Of a DNA stretch of 64,000 nt, positions 52,701-55,334 are shown one piece after another. The notes beneath the pieces are model-generated. The model ran no database searches. It was not told the DNA's origin and worked only from the letters and a program-made list of their open reading frames with translations. The position numbers and the translations under genes were made by a program. The DNA is from Bugulina stolonifera (taxonomy: Eukaryota; Bryozoa; Gymnolaemata; Cheilostomatida; Bugulidae). The stretch is from the NCBI GenBank assembly GCA_935421135.1, contig OW285193.1, positions 1,922,001 to 1,986,000 on the forward strand, in the 5' to 3' direction. Position 1 is the first letter of the stretch. Each line of letters opens with the position of its first letter.

Positions 52701-55298
52701 TAATGAACACATAGTTTACATGCCTATACACATATTTCCAAAGGGTATTCGATAGTACGGCTGTGACAAAGCTGGAAGGTAGAGGTCTGTCAGCACTGTC
52801 TACGGCTGCTAGCAGCAGAACCAATCCGTTTGCTTCCTGTTACTCTGCTAGACAAGAATACTCAAATTATGGTGAAATATTTCTACTCAGAAATAACGAG
52901 TGTTATGTAGCAGATTCCGTAACATTTATGTAAGTATGACTGGCTGTAGTAGAACAAGACTGAGATAGATATAGTATAGGCAGAGTATAGACAGATAGAG
53001 TACATGTAGAGACAGATAGAGTATAGACATATAGAGTATAGACATATGAATCATAGACAGATAGAGTATAGATATAGACAGATAGAGTATAGGCAGATAG
53101 AGTATAGACAGATAGAGTGTAGACATATAGTGTATAGTCAGATAGAGTATAGGCAGACAGAGTATAGACAGATAGAGTATAGACAAATAGAGTATAGGCA
53201 GATAGAGTATAGACAGATAGAGTATAGGCAGATAGAGTATAGACAGATAGTGTATAGATATGTAGAGTATAGACATATGGAGTATTGATATGTAGAGTAT
53301 AGACATATGGAGTATTATAGACATATGAAGTATAGACAGATAGAGTAGAGACAGATAGAGTATAGACAGATAGAGTATAGGCAGATAGAGTATAGACATA
53401 TAGAGTATCGACATATGAAGCATAGACAGATAGAGTATAGATATATACAGATAGAGTATAGGCAGATAGAGTATAGACAGATAGAGTGTAGACATATAGT
53501 GTATAGTCAGATAGAGTATAGACAGACAGAGTATAGACAGATAGAGTGTAGACATATAGTGTATAGTCAGATAGAGTATAGGCAGATAGAGTATAGACAG
53601 ATAGAGTATAGGCAGATAGAGTATAGACAGATAGTGTATAGATATGTGGAGTATAGACATATGACTTATGGAGTATTGATATATAGAGTATAGACAGATA
53701 GTAATATATATAGTTTTTATACAGATACAATGTACACATACATACAAGTATAGTGTATAGAAGTAATTATTGTAACCATGTTGTGTTTCTATTCCCCATT
53801 GTAATATTACAGGAGTAAAGGACTGTCAGATGCATGTGTAGGAAACAATGGAGCTAATGGAGCCATAAATGCTTTCCAACTCAATAGAAGTAATGAGTAT
53901 ACTCTTTATAAAGTACTACCACATGGTTATATACATGTGTGCAATGTGGTTATCAAGTGGTATTATAGTGGTTTCATGGCAATAGAGTGGCAAAGTAGTT
54001 CTATGGTAATAGAGTAGCAGGGGGGTAACTTTCCCGAAAAAGTTGAGGCGGCCAAAATTGGACTGGCTAACAGTAGCGGTGTGGGGAGGGTGTGAACAGG
54101 ATTGGGGCAGAAGGAGGGTGGGGCACCTGCCACAAGATATTCACACAAAAAACAGCCATATTGATGCATATTTGATGTATATTATTTTGAGCTATACGTG
54201 ATGGTACAAAAGTACAACATGTTGCATAGTAATCTGCAAATAGTAAACTTCAAATTAGTATACTGCAAAATAGTGCTTCTCTGTTTGGCTTGGCCATGAC
54301 GTACCACTGTAGTCCTTTACATCATTACATGACTTAGGCCTAAAAATGTGCTAACATTAACAAGAGGGGAAATAGTGCAAATTTAGTTGATGGATAGAGA
54401 TGGAGAGTGGTATTCTAGGGTTCCCAAACCGGCAAACCCTGAAGAACAGTGTTCAAAGTGGAACAAATGAGGTGGGTGGGCACACTGTGCATGCAATCTT
54501 AGGGCATTTCCTATTGTTGAATACAGGATTACACATGCAGTGATCCTATCTTACAGATGAAATTAGTATTGTCATTGTATAGCTACCAAATTGAGTGAAT
54601 TACTAGAATGAAAAAAAATGGTCCCTCAGTGGATTCGAACTGTGTCCCTATGCATGAAGAACAAGCACTCTACCAATTACGCTATCAAATCAGCAGTGGC
54701 TTCACGCGAAAATTAGCCATAAATATAATGATACACATAGTAGCATCATTTTCATTAGAGTATGTTGATATCATGTGGGGCACGGTAACTATGCCTTCCA
54801 ATATTAGCTTAATTTTTTCTTCTTTTAACAAAAAGTTCAGGCGGCTAGGGCCGCCTGAGCCGCCTAGATAGTTACGGCCATGCAATAGTAAATTGATTCC
54901 ATGGTAATAGAGCTGGAAATGTGGAGTAGTGGTCTTAGAGTGGTGTATTGGTTTCGCAGTAGTAGTGGTTTCATAGTTTCCTACTGTGTAATGCAGTGAA
55001 CCACATTTTACATGCATTATGCAACTGTGATGAAGATATTATTATCCAGTATTGTGGTTTTATCTTAGCCCTTGTTCTTTCATTGCAGAATACAAGTTAT
55101 TTGGTGACTTTTCTTACACAACCTGCTCAACCTGCCACTATTTTAAAGAGACAGAAGTGAAAGGAACTCGAGACAAATTGATCTCTTCATGCTCTGCTTA
55201 CTCTTCTGTTGCACATCATGGTTTGGCATCAGAATGTCCTTGGGATCACTCTGGTTACGTTGTGGCTACGGAGAGTTGTACCGCCTACTGTGAACTAG
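187..55298 (+). CDS. Large multidomain extracellular protein gene, 37 putative exons, partial at both ends
   Basis: Exons (37): 187-330, 1712-1808, 1991-2109, 2769-2840, 6731-6850, 7223-7400, 9280-9394, 9528-9606, 10953-11125, 11333-11462, 11794-11946, 14896-14995, 16038-16181, 16291-16434, 16949-17175, 18860-19126, 19243-19359, 19475-19610, 20095-20155, 21038-21188, 21329-21424, 21611-21697, 22255-22530, 22839-23014, 23275-23461, 23727-23911, 24510-24709, 36000-36169, 38778-38978, 49848-50031, 50591-50724, 51211-51366, 51864-51997, 52519-52652, 52744-52929, 53813-53889, 55089-55298. All are bounded by AG and GT, except one GC donor candidate at 23912. Every junction keeps phase and none has an in-frame stop; total is about 1,840 codons. 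Modules are LamG x4, kringle x2, F5/8C, TSP1 and WSC-like. No start, stop or membrane segment is visible, so both ends lie outside. I infer a secreted or surface matrix/recognition protein. The first four exon borders are the least certain. Confidence 0.85.
440..1271. mobile_element. Non-autonomous hAT-like element A with near-perfect 8-bp TSD
   Basis: The left end reads TAGAGGTCGAACGAGACTCG. The right end is its imperfect inverse (TGTCTCGTTCTACTTCTA). Flanking octamers are gcaggcaa (432-439) and gcaggcag (1272-1279), a 7/8 match. Subterminal DNA is rich in TCTCGAG palindromes. The interior is AT-rich and non-coding. It is a relative of the element at 37874. Confidence 0.8.
1280..1711. other. 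Intronic sequence, nothing recognised
   Basis: This unique AT-rich sequence lies between the hAT-like element and exon 2. Short open frames on both strands have no recognisable content. The 331-439 gap before the element carries an imperfect echo of the exon 1 region (tactcag...tgatattgtctatcgtaaggtactcag), suggesting a small old local duplication. Confidence 0.4.
1712..2109 (+). CDS. Exons 2-3: linker region, frame of exon 2 ambiguous
   Basis: Exon 2 (1712-1808) follows agcatag and ends at gtaagt. Exon 3 (1991-2109) follows tgtacag and ends at gtaaga. Exon 3 reads [18 protein letters not shown]... with three Cys and looks like real coding sequence. Exon 2 is open in two frames. One begins [15 protein letters not shown] and links in phase to exons 1 and 3. 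The other contains the Cys-rich [16 protein letters not shown] but breaks phase with both neighbours. I prefer the phase-consistent frame. No family is recognised. Confidence 0.5.
2177..2472 (+). mobile_element. tRNA-derived SINE, copy 1
   Basis: The head starts GGGAGCAGCCGTGGCTGAGT and contains an A box (TGGCTGAGTGG) and a textbook B box (GGTTCGAATCC) about 45 bases later. A shared body follows (GAGCATCCAGCCACAATTGC), ending near CCGGTGAGTGAGT. It cannot be a working tRNA because no acceptor-stem partner follows the B box. It is alignable with 5614-5832. The copy lies in the intron after exon 3. Confidence 0.85.
2473..3740. other. Exon 4 plus intronic sequence with no other recognised feature
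   Basis: Apart from exon 4 (2769-2840), this stretch is AT-rich, low-complexity intron. An open frame at 3233-3436 has no recognisable motif and no splice context, so I do not call it. Confidence 0.4.
2769..9606 (+). CDS. Exons 4-8: LamG / concanavalin-like domain 1
   Basis: Exons are 2769-2840, 6731-6850, 7223-7400, 9280-9394 and 9528-9606. Together they read as a jelly-roll LamG/pentraxin-like domain of about 185 residues. Diagnostic stretches are ATLFCYASS near the start, [13 protein letters not shown] (the usual W-H-x-C-V-W strand), AYLDGRL, and [14 protein letters not shown] near the end. The first exon could begin at 2769 or 2772; a better-looking acceptor at 2750 gives the wrong phase. 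The domain enters and leaves on phase-1 introns. LamG domains bind glycans or matrix proteins, often with calcium; the ligand here is unknown. The intron 2841-6730 carries a LINE fragment and a SINE. Confidence 0.85.
3741..5260 (-). pseudogene. Degenerate LINE reverse transcriptase fragment
   Basis: Read on the minus strand from right to left: a basic connector ([20 protein letters not shown], about 5210-5150), a coiled segment broken by a stop (about 5100-4880), then RT motifs. These are [19 protein letters not shown] and [16 protein letters not shown] (4360-4662), [13 protein letters not shown], and the catalytic-box relative VRFADDQAM (4044-4298, FADD core kept). A C-terminal piece follows with [20 protein letters not shown] (3741-3956). 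Several stops and frameshifts separate the pieces, so it is dead. No endonuclease part is visible. It sits inside the host intron, antisense to the host gene. Confidence 0.85.
5614..5832 (+). mobile_element. tRNA-derived SINE, copy 2, with target-site duplication
   Basis: It has the same family head as 2177 (GGGAGCAGCCGTGGCTTAGG) and a B box GGTTCAAACCC, but the middle third of copy 1 is missing. It is flanked by the direct repeat ATAGTATACAT at 5596-5606 and 5838-5848, consistent with retroposition into a TACAT-rich sequence. Confidence 0.82.
5859..6106. repeat. Dispersed repeat, copy 1 of 2
   Basis: About 250 bases starting TTAGGCGTATTTGGAAACTG are closely matched at 21996-22240, including TATTATTGCCAGGCACAC and GATTGCTATTTAT. 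It carries no coding sequence. It probably belongs to a MITE or SINE-like family, but termini were not resolved. Confidence 0.75.
6107..6730. other. Intron 4 distal part, nothing recognised
   Basis: No ORF, repeat or RNA signature was seen before the exon 5 acceptor (tctatttcag, 6721-6730). Confidence 0.35.
7890..8590. repeat. 16-bp minisatellite with 144-bp higher-order period
   Basis: About 43 head-to-tail copies of AGTCACTTGTTTAAAG occur with two main variants, TTTAGAG and TTCAAAG. The TTTAGAG variant followed by the fixed series (normal, TTCAAAG, normal, TTTAGAG, four normal) recurs every nine monomers: AGAG at 8041, 8185, 8329 and 8473. The array lies in the intron between exons 6 and 7. 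Confidence 0.95.
9622..9708. repeat. Two consecutive perfect hairpins just downstream of exon 8
   Basis: First hairpin: AAGTGCATA and TATGCACTT around a 7-base loop (about 9625-9650). Second: AAAGCGCAATATAATATC and its exact complement around 20 bases (about 9650-9705). They begin about 16 bases after the exon 8 donor. They may be the remains of a small foldback or a structured intron element. Confidence 0.85.
10076..10590 (+). repeat. TATA-containing dispersed repeat (LTR-like), copy 1
   Basis: About 510 bases align with 33466-33993: TTTTTATACCCATGTAAAGAG, CGACCTCTCAGAA, TTTTGGGTCGA, CTTCCGGCCG, GCTATATAAAGTGCATGG, and a conserved 3' part ending near AGCACCACTCATAGG. The TATATAAAG in a GC-richer setting suggests a promoter-bearing LTR or retroelement leader. 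No TG/CA ends, TSD or internal gene were found. Confidence 0.6.
10647..10944. repeat. TTCGAA-rich MITE family member, abutting exon 9
   Basis: The left end starts GGTAAAGGGATATTTCGAAA. The right end finishes TTTTTCGAACAGTCGCACAT. Both arms are built from repeats like GACAGTTCGAAACAGGAC, around an AT-rich core (TTAATTAATTAATTTAATTA). It ends about eight bases before the exon 9 acceptor. Other members: 15622-15905, 19625-19925, 35203-35486, 36240-36500, 42928-43227, 48843-49114. Confidence 0.85.
10953..11462 (+). CDS. Exons 9-10: kringle domain 1
   Basis: Exons 10953-11125 and 11333-11462 encode a canonical kringle. The six cysteines fall at [38 protein letters not shown] and VPQC, in the order and spacing expected for the 1-6, 2-4, 3-5 disulfides. 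The acceptor at 11333 (tttgtag) was chosen over the downstream atag at 11340 because only it keeps frame into ECRNP. The intron inside the domain is phase 0 and both outer introns are phase 1. Kringles are protein- or lysine-binding modules in extracellular proteins. The exon 9 acceptor lies within about 10 bases of the end of a TTCGAA-rich MITE. Confidence 0.93.
11794..17175 (+). CDS. Exons 11-15: LamG / concanavalin-like domain 2
   Basis: Exons are 11794-11946, 14896-14995, 16038-16181, 16291-16434 and 16949-17175. Characteristic strands are [42 protein letters not shown] and the closing [17 protein letters not shown]. About 75 further residues, with the Ala/Pro-rich RAPAPAF and [13 protein letters not shown], link to kringle-2. 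Exon 11 could instead start at 11776, which is also in phase and adds six codons. The domain edges are phase-1 introns. The 2.9 kb intron 11947-14895 contains a MITE candidate and a foldback of tRNA-like repeats. Confidence 0.87.
12009..12243. mobile_element. Short MITE candidate
   Basis: The ends GTTTCCATTGTTCAAACTAG and GTTTCCATGGTTTAAACTCA (inverse of 12224-12243) form imperfect terminal inverted repeats of about 20 bases. The interior shows further symmetry (CTAAGCCATCCCAT against GAGTCATCCCATGGC). No TSD was resolved. Confidence 0.5.
12244..13400. other. Intron 11 sequence, AT-rich, little recognised
   Basis: No coding signature. At 13025-13150 the sequence is dense in GCGATT/CGCAAAATT words, similar in style to the long-TIR element at 47034, but no clear arms were found. 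Confidence 0.35.
13430..14800. repeat. Foldback of tRNA-like repeats with about 1 kb loop
   Basis: The left arm (about 13434-13600, antisense) contains GAGCAGTCAGAGAC and CGTGACTGGAGTCTGAAC. The right arm (about 14645-14790, sense) contains CTGGTGTAGTG, GGTTCAAACCGCAGTC and CAGGGACTGGTATTTT. A partial third piece lies at 14516-14610. The loop (13800-14300) carries AGTATATAAGTAGCTC in an LTR-like promoter setting, but has no gene. Confidence 0.65.
15062..15180 (+). mobile_element. Truncated tRNA-derived SINE, copy 3
   Basis: It shares GAGCAGCCGTGG, B-box GGTTCAATTCC, GGTGGTGTTA and GGGCATCCA...GCTCCTGT with the SINEs at 2177 and 5614, but the A box is lost and the tail is diverged. Confidence 0.6.
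15622..15905. repeat. TTCGAA-rich MITE family member (inverted orientation)
   Basis: It starts GCGACTGTTCGAAAATGACA and ends TTTGAAACGTCCCTTTACC, reverse to the copy at 10647. It lies in the intron before exon 13, followed at 15957-15985 by an ACATGT microsatellite. Confidence 0.85.
17870..18285. repeat. Compact foldback: two tRNA-like repeats head to head
   Basis: The left arm 17870-18030 is the near-exact reverse complement of 18125-18285. Both include the tRNA-like core with CTGGTGTAGTGGTAGCATG (A-box-like) and GGGTTCAAACCCCAGTC (B box), and both arms extend into TATTTTAGCAAGGAATTTGTC. The spacer is about 95 bases. It would form a hairpin of more than 140 bp in RNA or ssDNA. It lies in the intron between exons 15 and 16. 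Confidence 0.88.
18860..19126 (+). CDS. Exon 16: divergent kringle-like domain 2
   Basis: One exon encodes a module of about 89 residues with six cysteines in kringle order: ATCITG, SCQHL, GCRNYAW, LTCASG, HDCIGT and PTC. The GCRNY segment aligns with the CRNP signature of kringle-1, but the conserved WCYT and W-x-x-C positions are replaced, so lysine-type binding is unlikely to be kept. Unlike kringle-1 it has no internal intron. Both flanking introns are phase 1. The call rests on the cysteine pattern; a different six-Cys module cannot be excluded. Confidence 0.6.
19243..21188 (+). CDS. Exons 17-20: F5/8 type C (discoidin-like) domain plus DxDGDG segment
   Basis: Exons are 19243-19359, 19475-19610, 20095-20155 and 21038-21188. 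The reading frame shows [40 protein letters not shown], and the closing [26 protein letters not shown], the signature strands of discoidin/F5/8C or fucolectin-like domains. These bind phospholipid, collagen or sugars at cell surfaces; specificity is unknown here. After the domain, [15 protein letters not shown] resembles a calcium-loop linker leading straight into TSP1. The outer introns are phase 1, and the internal ones 1, 2 and 0. Confidence 0.9.
19625..19925. repeat. TTCGAA-rich MITE family member (diverged)
   Basis: It starts AGGGACAGTTCGAAAATGTC about 15 bases after the exon 18 donor and ends near CGAACAATCACAAATTCGT. The core lacks the long TTAATTAA tract but keeps AAAATAAAAATTAGTTGAAA. 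Confidence 0.75.
20156..21037. other. Intron 19, nothing recognised
   Basis: AT-rich sequence with no repeat match elsewhere in the window. Short open frames on both strands overlap each other and lack motifs. Confidence 0.35.
21329..21697 (+). CDS. Exons 21-22: thrombospondin type 1 repeat
   Basis: Exons 21329-21424 and 21611-21697 encode [20 protein letters not shown] followed by RRDC and three further cysteines, giving the six-Cys TSP1 pattern with the W-x-x-W motif that can be C-mannosylated. Fold and role (matrix or glycosaminoglycan binding) are inferred from the family. All three introns touching the module are phase 1. Confidence 0.93.
21996..22240. repeat. Dispersed repeat, copy 2, next to exon 23
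   Basis: It matches 5859-6106, including TTAGGCGTCTTTAGAAACTG, TATTACCAGGCACACC and TTGTTATTGC. It ends about 15 bases before the exon 23 acceptor, so it contributes the upstream part of that splice region. Confidence 0.75.
22255..23461 (+). CDS. Exons 23-25: LamG / concanavalin-like domain 3
   Basis: Exons are 22255-22530, 22839-23014 and 23275-23461. The module opens with [14 protein letters not shown], a segment often seen just before LamG folds, then [43 protein letters not shown] and the closing [13 protein letters not shown]. The first exon must start at 22255, after caatatag: the AG at 22210 gives a stop or the wrong phase. The 259 bases just upstream are a dispersed repeat that also occurs at 5859. 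The module is bounded by phase-1 introns. Confidence 0.85.
23727..24709 (+). CDS. Exons 26-27: unrecognised domain, GC-AG intron candidate
   Basis: Exons 23727-23911 and 24510-24709 read [20 protein letters not shown]..., then [19 protein letters not shown] and [12 protein letters not shown]. The region is acidic and Asn/Asp-rich and I do not recognise its family. Exon 26 could begin at 23706 instead. Its 3' border is best placed after NFNQ at 23911, giving a GC donor (gcacgt). A GT donor at 23918 keeps phase with two extra residues. The exon 27 donor gtacga at 24710 is weak but joins in phase to exon 28, 11.3 kb away. Confidence 0.75.
23918..24035. repeat. Two-copy direct repeat of about 65 bases
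   Basis: ACATAAAACATCTATAGTAG and ATATAATGTACATG occur twice in tandem immediately after exon 26, covering the alternative GT donor region. Confidence 0.75.
25432..25688 (-). pseudogene. Tigger transposase DNA-binding fragment
   Basis: On the minus strand, an open stretch of about 80 codons runs through [16 protein letters not shown], a Lys/Ser-rich loop, and [15 protein letters not shown], the order of the CENPB-type HTH in Tigger/jerky proteins (W-L-K then a D-x-A-L-x-x-W helix). It ends at TGA near 25432. The N-terminal psq-type HTH and the DDE domain are missing. Confidence 0.7.
27599..29526 (-). CDS. Kolobok-like transposase, two exons, one frameshift
   Basis: Exon 1 runs 29526-28882 on the minus strand (start [15 protein letters not shown]; donor gtatgt). 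Exon 2 runs 28499-27599 (acceptor attgtag), and the join is in phase as [11 protein letters not shown]. Candidate catalytic acids: Asp in [15 protein letters not shown], Asp in [14 protein letters not shown] (D-x-WH-x-x-K), and Glu in [14 protein letters not shown], in the order seen in this uncharacterised DDE family of invertebrates. [13 protein letters not shown] and [15 protein letters not shown] are further family landmarks. A one-base shift in an A-run (T-run at about 28350-28360 on the plus strand) separates [10 protein letters not shown] from [11 protein letters not shown]; it may be a true mutation or a homopolymer sequencing error. Total about 515 codons. No THAP finger was seen. Confidence 0.78.
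29527..29995. promoter_or_regulatory. Shared divergent upstream region of the Kolobok-like genes
   Basis: These 469 bases separate the transposase start (minus strand) from the accessory gene start (plus strand) and carry no ORF. CTATATATATAG-like words near 29575-29583 could serve as a TATA element for the minus-strand gene. Promoter function is inferred from the divergent layout only. Confidence 0.45.
29996..30875 (+). CDS. Kolobok-like element accessory gene, two exons, function unknown
   Basis: Exons 29996-30174 (start [14 protein letters not shown]; donor gtaagc) and 30311-30875 (acceptor acttgtag) join in phase 2 to give about 247 residues and a stop after GHKWK. The second half contains [33 protein letters not shown], a coiled Ala/Glu segment, and [20 protein letters not shown]. 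The C-x2-C...C pattern suggests a small metal-binding site. I do not recognise a named family. Its intact frame and splice sites imply recent selection or a young insertion. AATAAA-type signals lie at about 30993-31024. Confidence 0.8.
33466..33993 (+). repeat. TATA-containing dispersed repeat (LTR-like), copy 2
   Basis: It aligns with 10076-10590 throughout, with TACTATATAAAGGGCATTG at about 33690-33708. Extra short tracts (CCCGACACAACGTCGGCC) form a local palindrome. It is not part of the LINE, since copy 1 occurs alone. A poly-G tract lies downstream at 34256-34270. Confidence 0.6.
34026..35200. other. Intronic sequence, mostly unrecognised
   Basis: It holds the G-tract at 34256-34270 and the right Tigger end at 34684-34703. 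Otherwise AT-rich and without motifs. Confidence 0.4.
35203..35486. repeat. TTCGAA-rich MITE family member
   Basis: It starts GGTAAATGGCCAGTTCGAAA and ends near GAAACTTTCGAACACTCC, with the shared inner part GTAGATTACATTTAGAAGGA. It directly abuts the 21-bp array that follows. Confidence 0.8.
35515..35970. repeat. 21-bp alternating, self-complementary minisatellite before exon 28
   Basis: Monomers TAGTACCATGATACTATTAAC and TAGTACCGTGGTACTAATAAC alternate to give a 42-base dimer. ACTAGT and TAGTACCNNGGTACTA are palindromic, so each monomer can form a hairpin. The period divides by three, which leaves long open frames on both strands (166 codons each); these are artefacts. The array ends about 30 bases before the exon 28 acceptor (tctttgcag). 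Confidence 0.93.
36000..38978 (+). CDS. Exons 28-29: continuation of the unrecognised region
   Basis: Exon 28 (36000-36169) reads [20 protein letters not shown], then [20 protein letters not shown]. Exon 29 (38778-38978) reads [20 protein letters not shown] and [15 protein letters not shown]. The phases (2 in, 1 between, 1 out) link to exons 27 and 30. The acceptor for exon 29 is cttttag at 38777; the AG at 38752 leads to an immediate stop. No family is recognised. The upstream intron is full of nested transposons, and an acceptor-proximal 21-bp minisatellite ends about 40 bases before exon 28. Confidence 0.8.
36240..36500. repeat. TTCGAA-rich MITE family member (most diverged)
   Basis: It begins GGCACATTTCGAAAATATCA about 70 bases after exon 28 and keeps TGTAGATTAAATTTA, AGCACAACTCACAAATAATT and AGATAAAATCTGGGG of the family, but the terminal TTCGAA words are mostly mutated. 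Confidence 0.65.
36725..36855. repeat. 24-bp tandem repeat, about five copies
   Basis: TTTAGTTCTAGCTAGCAGTC plus TTGG is repeated five times with few changes; the second copy is TTCTAGCTAACAGTCTGG. Confidence 0.9.
36856..37865. other. Intron 28 sequence, nothing recognised
   Basis: AT-rich, with no splice-supported exon, repeat or RNA gene seen. Confidence 0.35.
37874..38578. mobile_element. Non-autonomous hAT-like element B with exact 8-bp TSD
   Basis: Termini are TAGAGGTGGAATGAGACTCG and the inverse of TCTCGTTCCACCTCTA. The target duplication gttacagc is present at 37866-37873 and 38579-38586 without mismatch. The interior is alignable with element A at 440. 705 bases, non-coding. Confidence 0.9.
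40678..40722. repeat. CAT/ATC microsatellite
   Basis: About 14 uninterrupted ATC units start near 40678. Nothing coding lies around them. Confidence 0.95.
40980..42540. repeat. Three tandem modules of about 510-550 bases with ACATGT hairpins
   Basis: The words TGAATCATATTTAACTTACT (about 40983, 41531, 42041), GATCAAACACATGCTATTCT, and GAACCTGTATTGCCAGAAAG or its close variant recur in order. Modules 1 and 2 each contain arms CAATATGCTACTACATGTAC and their inverse GTAGTAGCATATATTACAAC around a GTACATGTCAT microsatellite. Module 2 lacks about 36 bases after TTATCCAGAAA. The short open frames here are microsatellite artefacts. Confidence 0.92.
42481..43850. repeat. Two-copy direct repeat of about 300 bases
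   Basis: 42481-42778 and 43506-43844 share GCGAGCTCAGGGCTGAGTAA, CACCCTTCTTGAGAAACTTG and GACAAGCAGGTAGAGCATTC. A TTCGAA-rich MITE (42928-43227) lies between them. Confidence 0.85.
42928..43227. repeat. TTCGAA-rich MITE family member
   Basis: It starts GTAAAGGGAACATTTCGACA and ends TTTTTGAACAGTCGCAAATT. Its left arm has five successive TTCGAAAC-like words, more than most copies. Confidence 0.85.
44836..45565. repeat. Two-copy direct repeat of about 190 bases
   Basis: 44855-45035 and 45390-45560 share CTTGAAGAGTCACA, GGCAACTTGAGTTTCCGAAG-like sequence and CAAACATCTCTGAATGATTT. No coding content. Confidence 0.8.
45797..45900. repeat. Long imperfect palindrome
   Basis: AGTCGATAGATAGACAGACTGATCG is mirrored by its inverse in CTATCAGTCTATCTATCGAC. 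The symmetry extends outward through CTAATACATAG against CTATGCATTAA and TTAGTTACTAG against CAGTAACTAA. Stem about 45 bases. Confidence 0.88.
47034..47587. mobile_element. Long terminal inverted repeat element
   Basis: The left arm 47034-47099 starts GGGCCACACTGACGCGATTT. It is matched almost base for base by the inverse at 47520-47585. Both arms include GCGAATTTTGGCCAAAGGCG. The 420-base interior is AT-rich and non-coding. Flanking TA or CTAG on both sides could be a TA duplication, but the symmetry extends outside it, so the true ends are unsettled. Confidence 0.85.
47593..48170. other. Intron 29 sequence, nothing recognised
   Basis: No repeat match, RNA signature or splice-supported exon seen. 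Confidence 0.35.
48180..48685. repeat. 18-bp minisatellite (GCCGCTATGCTAACTRCT)
   Basis: About 28 copies of GCCGCTATGCTAACTACT or GCTGCC... with GTTATGCTGACT variants. A period divisible by three leaves artefactual open frames ([11 protein letters not shown]). Confidence 0.95.
48843..49114. repeat. TTCGAA-rich MITE family member (inverted orientation)
   Basis: It starts TTGCGACTGTTCGAAAAAGA and ends TTTCGAAATGTCCCTTTAC, with the core AATTAATTCAAATTAATTAT. It has the same orientation as the copy at 15622. Confidence 0.85.
49258..49345. repeat. 21-bp tandem repeat, four copies
   Basis: GACTTACACTGTACATCTTGG is repeated about four times with point changes. Confidence 0.88.
49848..51997 (+). 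CDS. Exons 30-33: LamG / concanavalin-like domain 4
   Basis: Exons are 49848-50031, 50591-50724, 51211-51366 and 51864-51997. Diagnostic strands are [72 protein letters not shown] and [18 protein letters not shown], a complete LamG order. The domain enters through the 10.9 kb intron 38979-49847 on a phase-1 junction. Confidence 0.87.
52519..53889 (+). CDS. Exons 34-36: WSC-like Cys module
   Basis: Exons are 52519-52652, 52744-52929 and 53813-53889. A lead segment ([20 protein letters not shown]) is followed by [48 protein letters not shown] and [19 protein letters not shown]. The Cys order and the final GGxNAxxxY-like stretch resemble WSC domains, a putative carbohydrate-binding fold. The similarity is judged by eye. 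The intron between exons 35 and 36 is almost wholly a 15-bp minisatellite. Confidence 0.7.
52955..53705. repeat. 15-bp minisatellite with an internal block duplication
   Basis: The unit GATAGAGTATAGACA varies to GGCA and CATAT forms. The block 53046-53290 recurs at 53415-53650 (offset about 369 bases) with the same variant order. It fills the intron between exons 35 and 36. Long open frames on both strands come from the 15-base period. Confidence 0.95.
54015..54890. repeat. Possible GGCGGC-ended repeat with a tRNA-like minus-strand core
   Basis: GTTGAGGCGGCC lies near 54040 and GTTCAGGCGGC...GCCGCCTGAGCC at 54835-54865. Between them, on the minus strand at about 54692-54620, TAGCGTAATTGGTAGAGTGC (A-box-like) and AGTTCGAATCCAC (B box) resemble a tRNA head. 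Boundaries and family are unclear. Confidence 0.4.
55089..55298 (+). CDS. Exon 37: Cys-rich segment, last exon visible
   Basis: The exon reads [20 protein letters not shown] and continues with six more cysteines, including [19 protein letters not shown]. It is probably another small disulfide module, family not recognised. The donor gtgaca at 55299 is phase 1 and opens into the 19-bp minisatellite. Since there is no stop codon, the gene continues past the window. Confidence 0.8.
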
Positions 55299-55334
55299 GT
55301 GACAGTTACAGTATAATAATATTATTTACATCTT

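Noticed and set aside
52903..53747. 273-278 codon frames rich in YTLSVYTLS
   Set aside because: They are 15-bp minisatellite artefacts inside the intron between exons 35 and 36.
54620..54700. Possible minus-strand tRNA gene
   Set aside because: A and B boxes are present, but the expected acceptor and anticodon stems do not pair.
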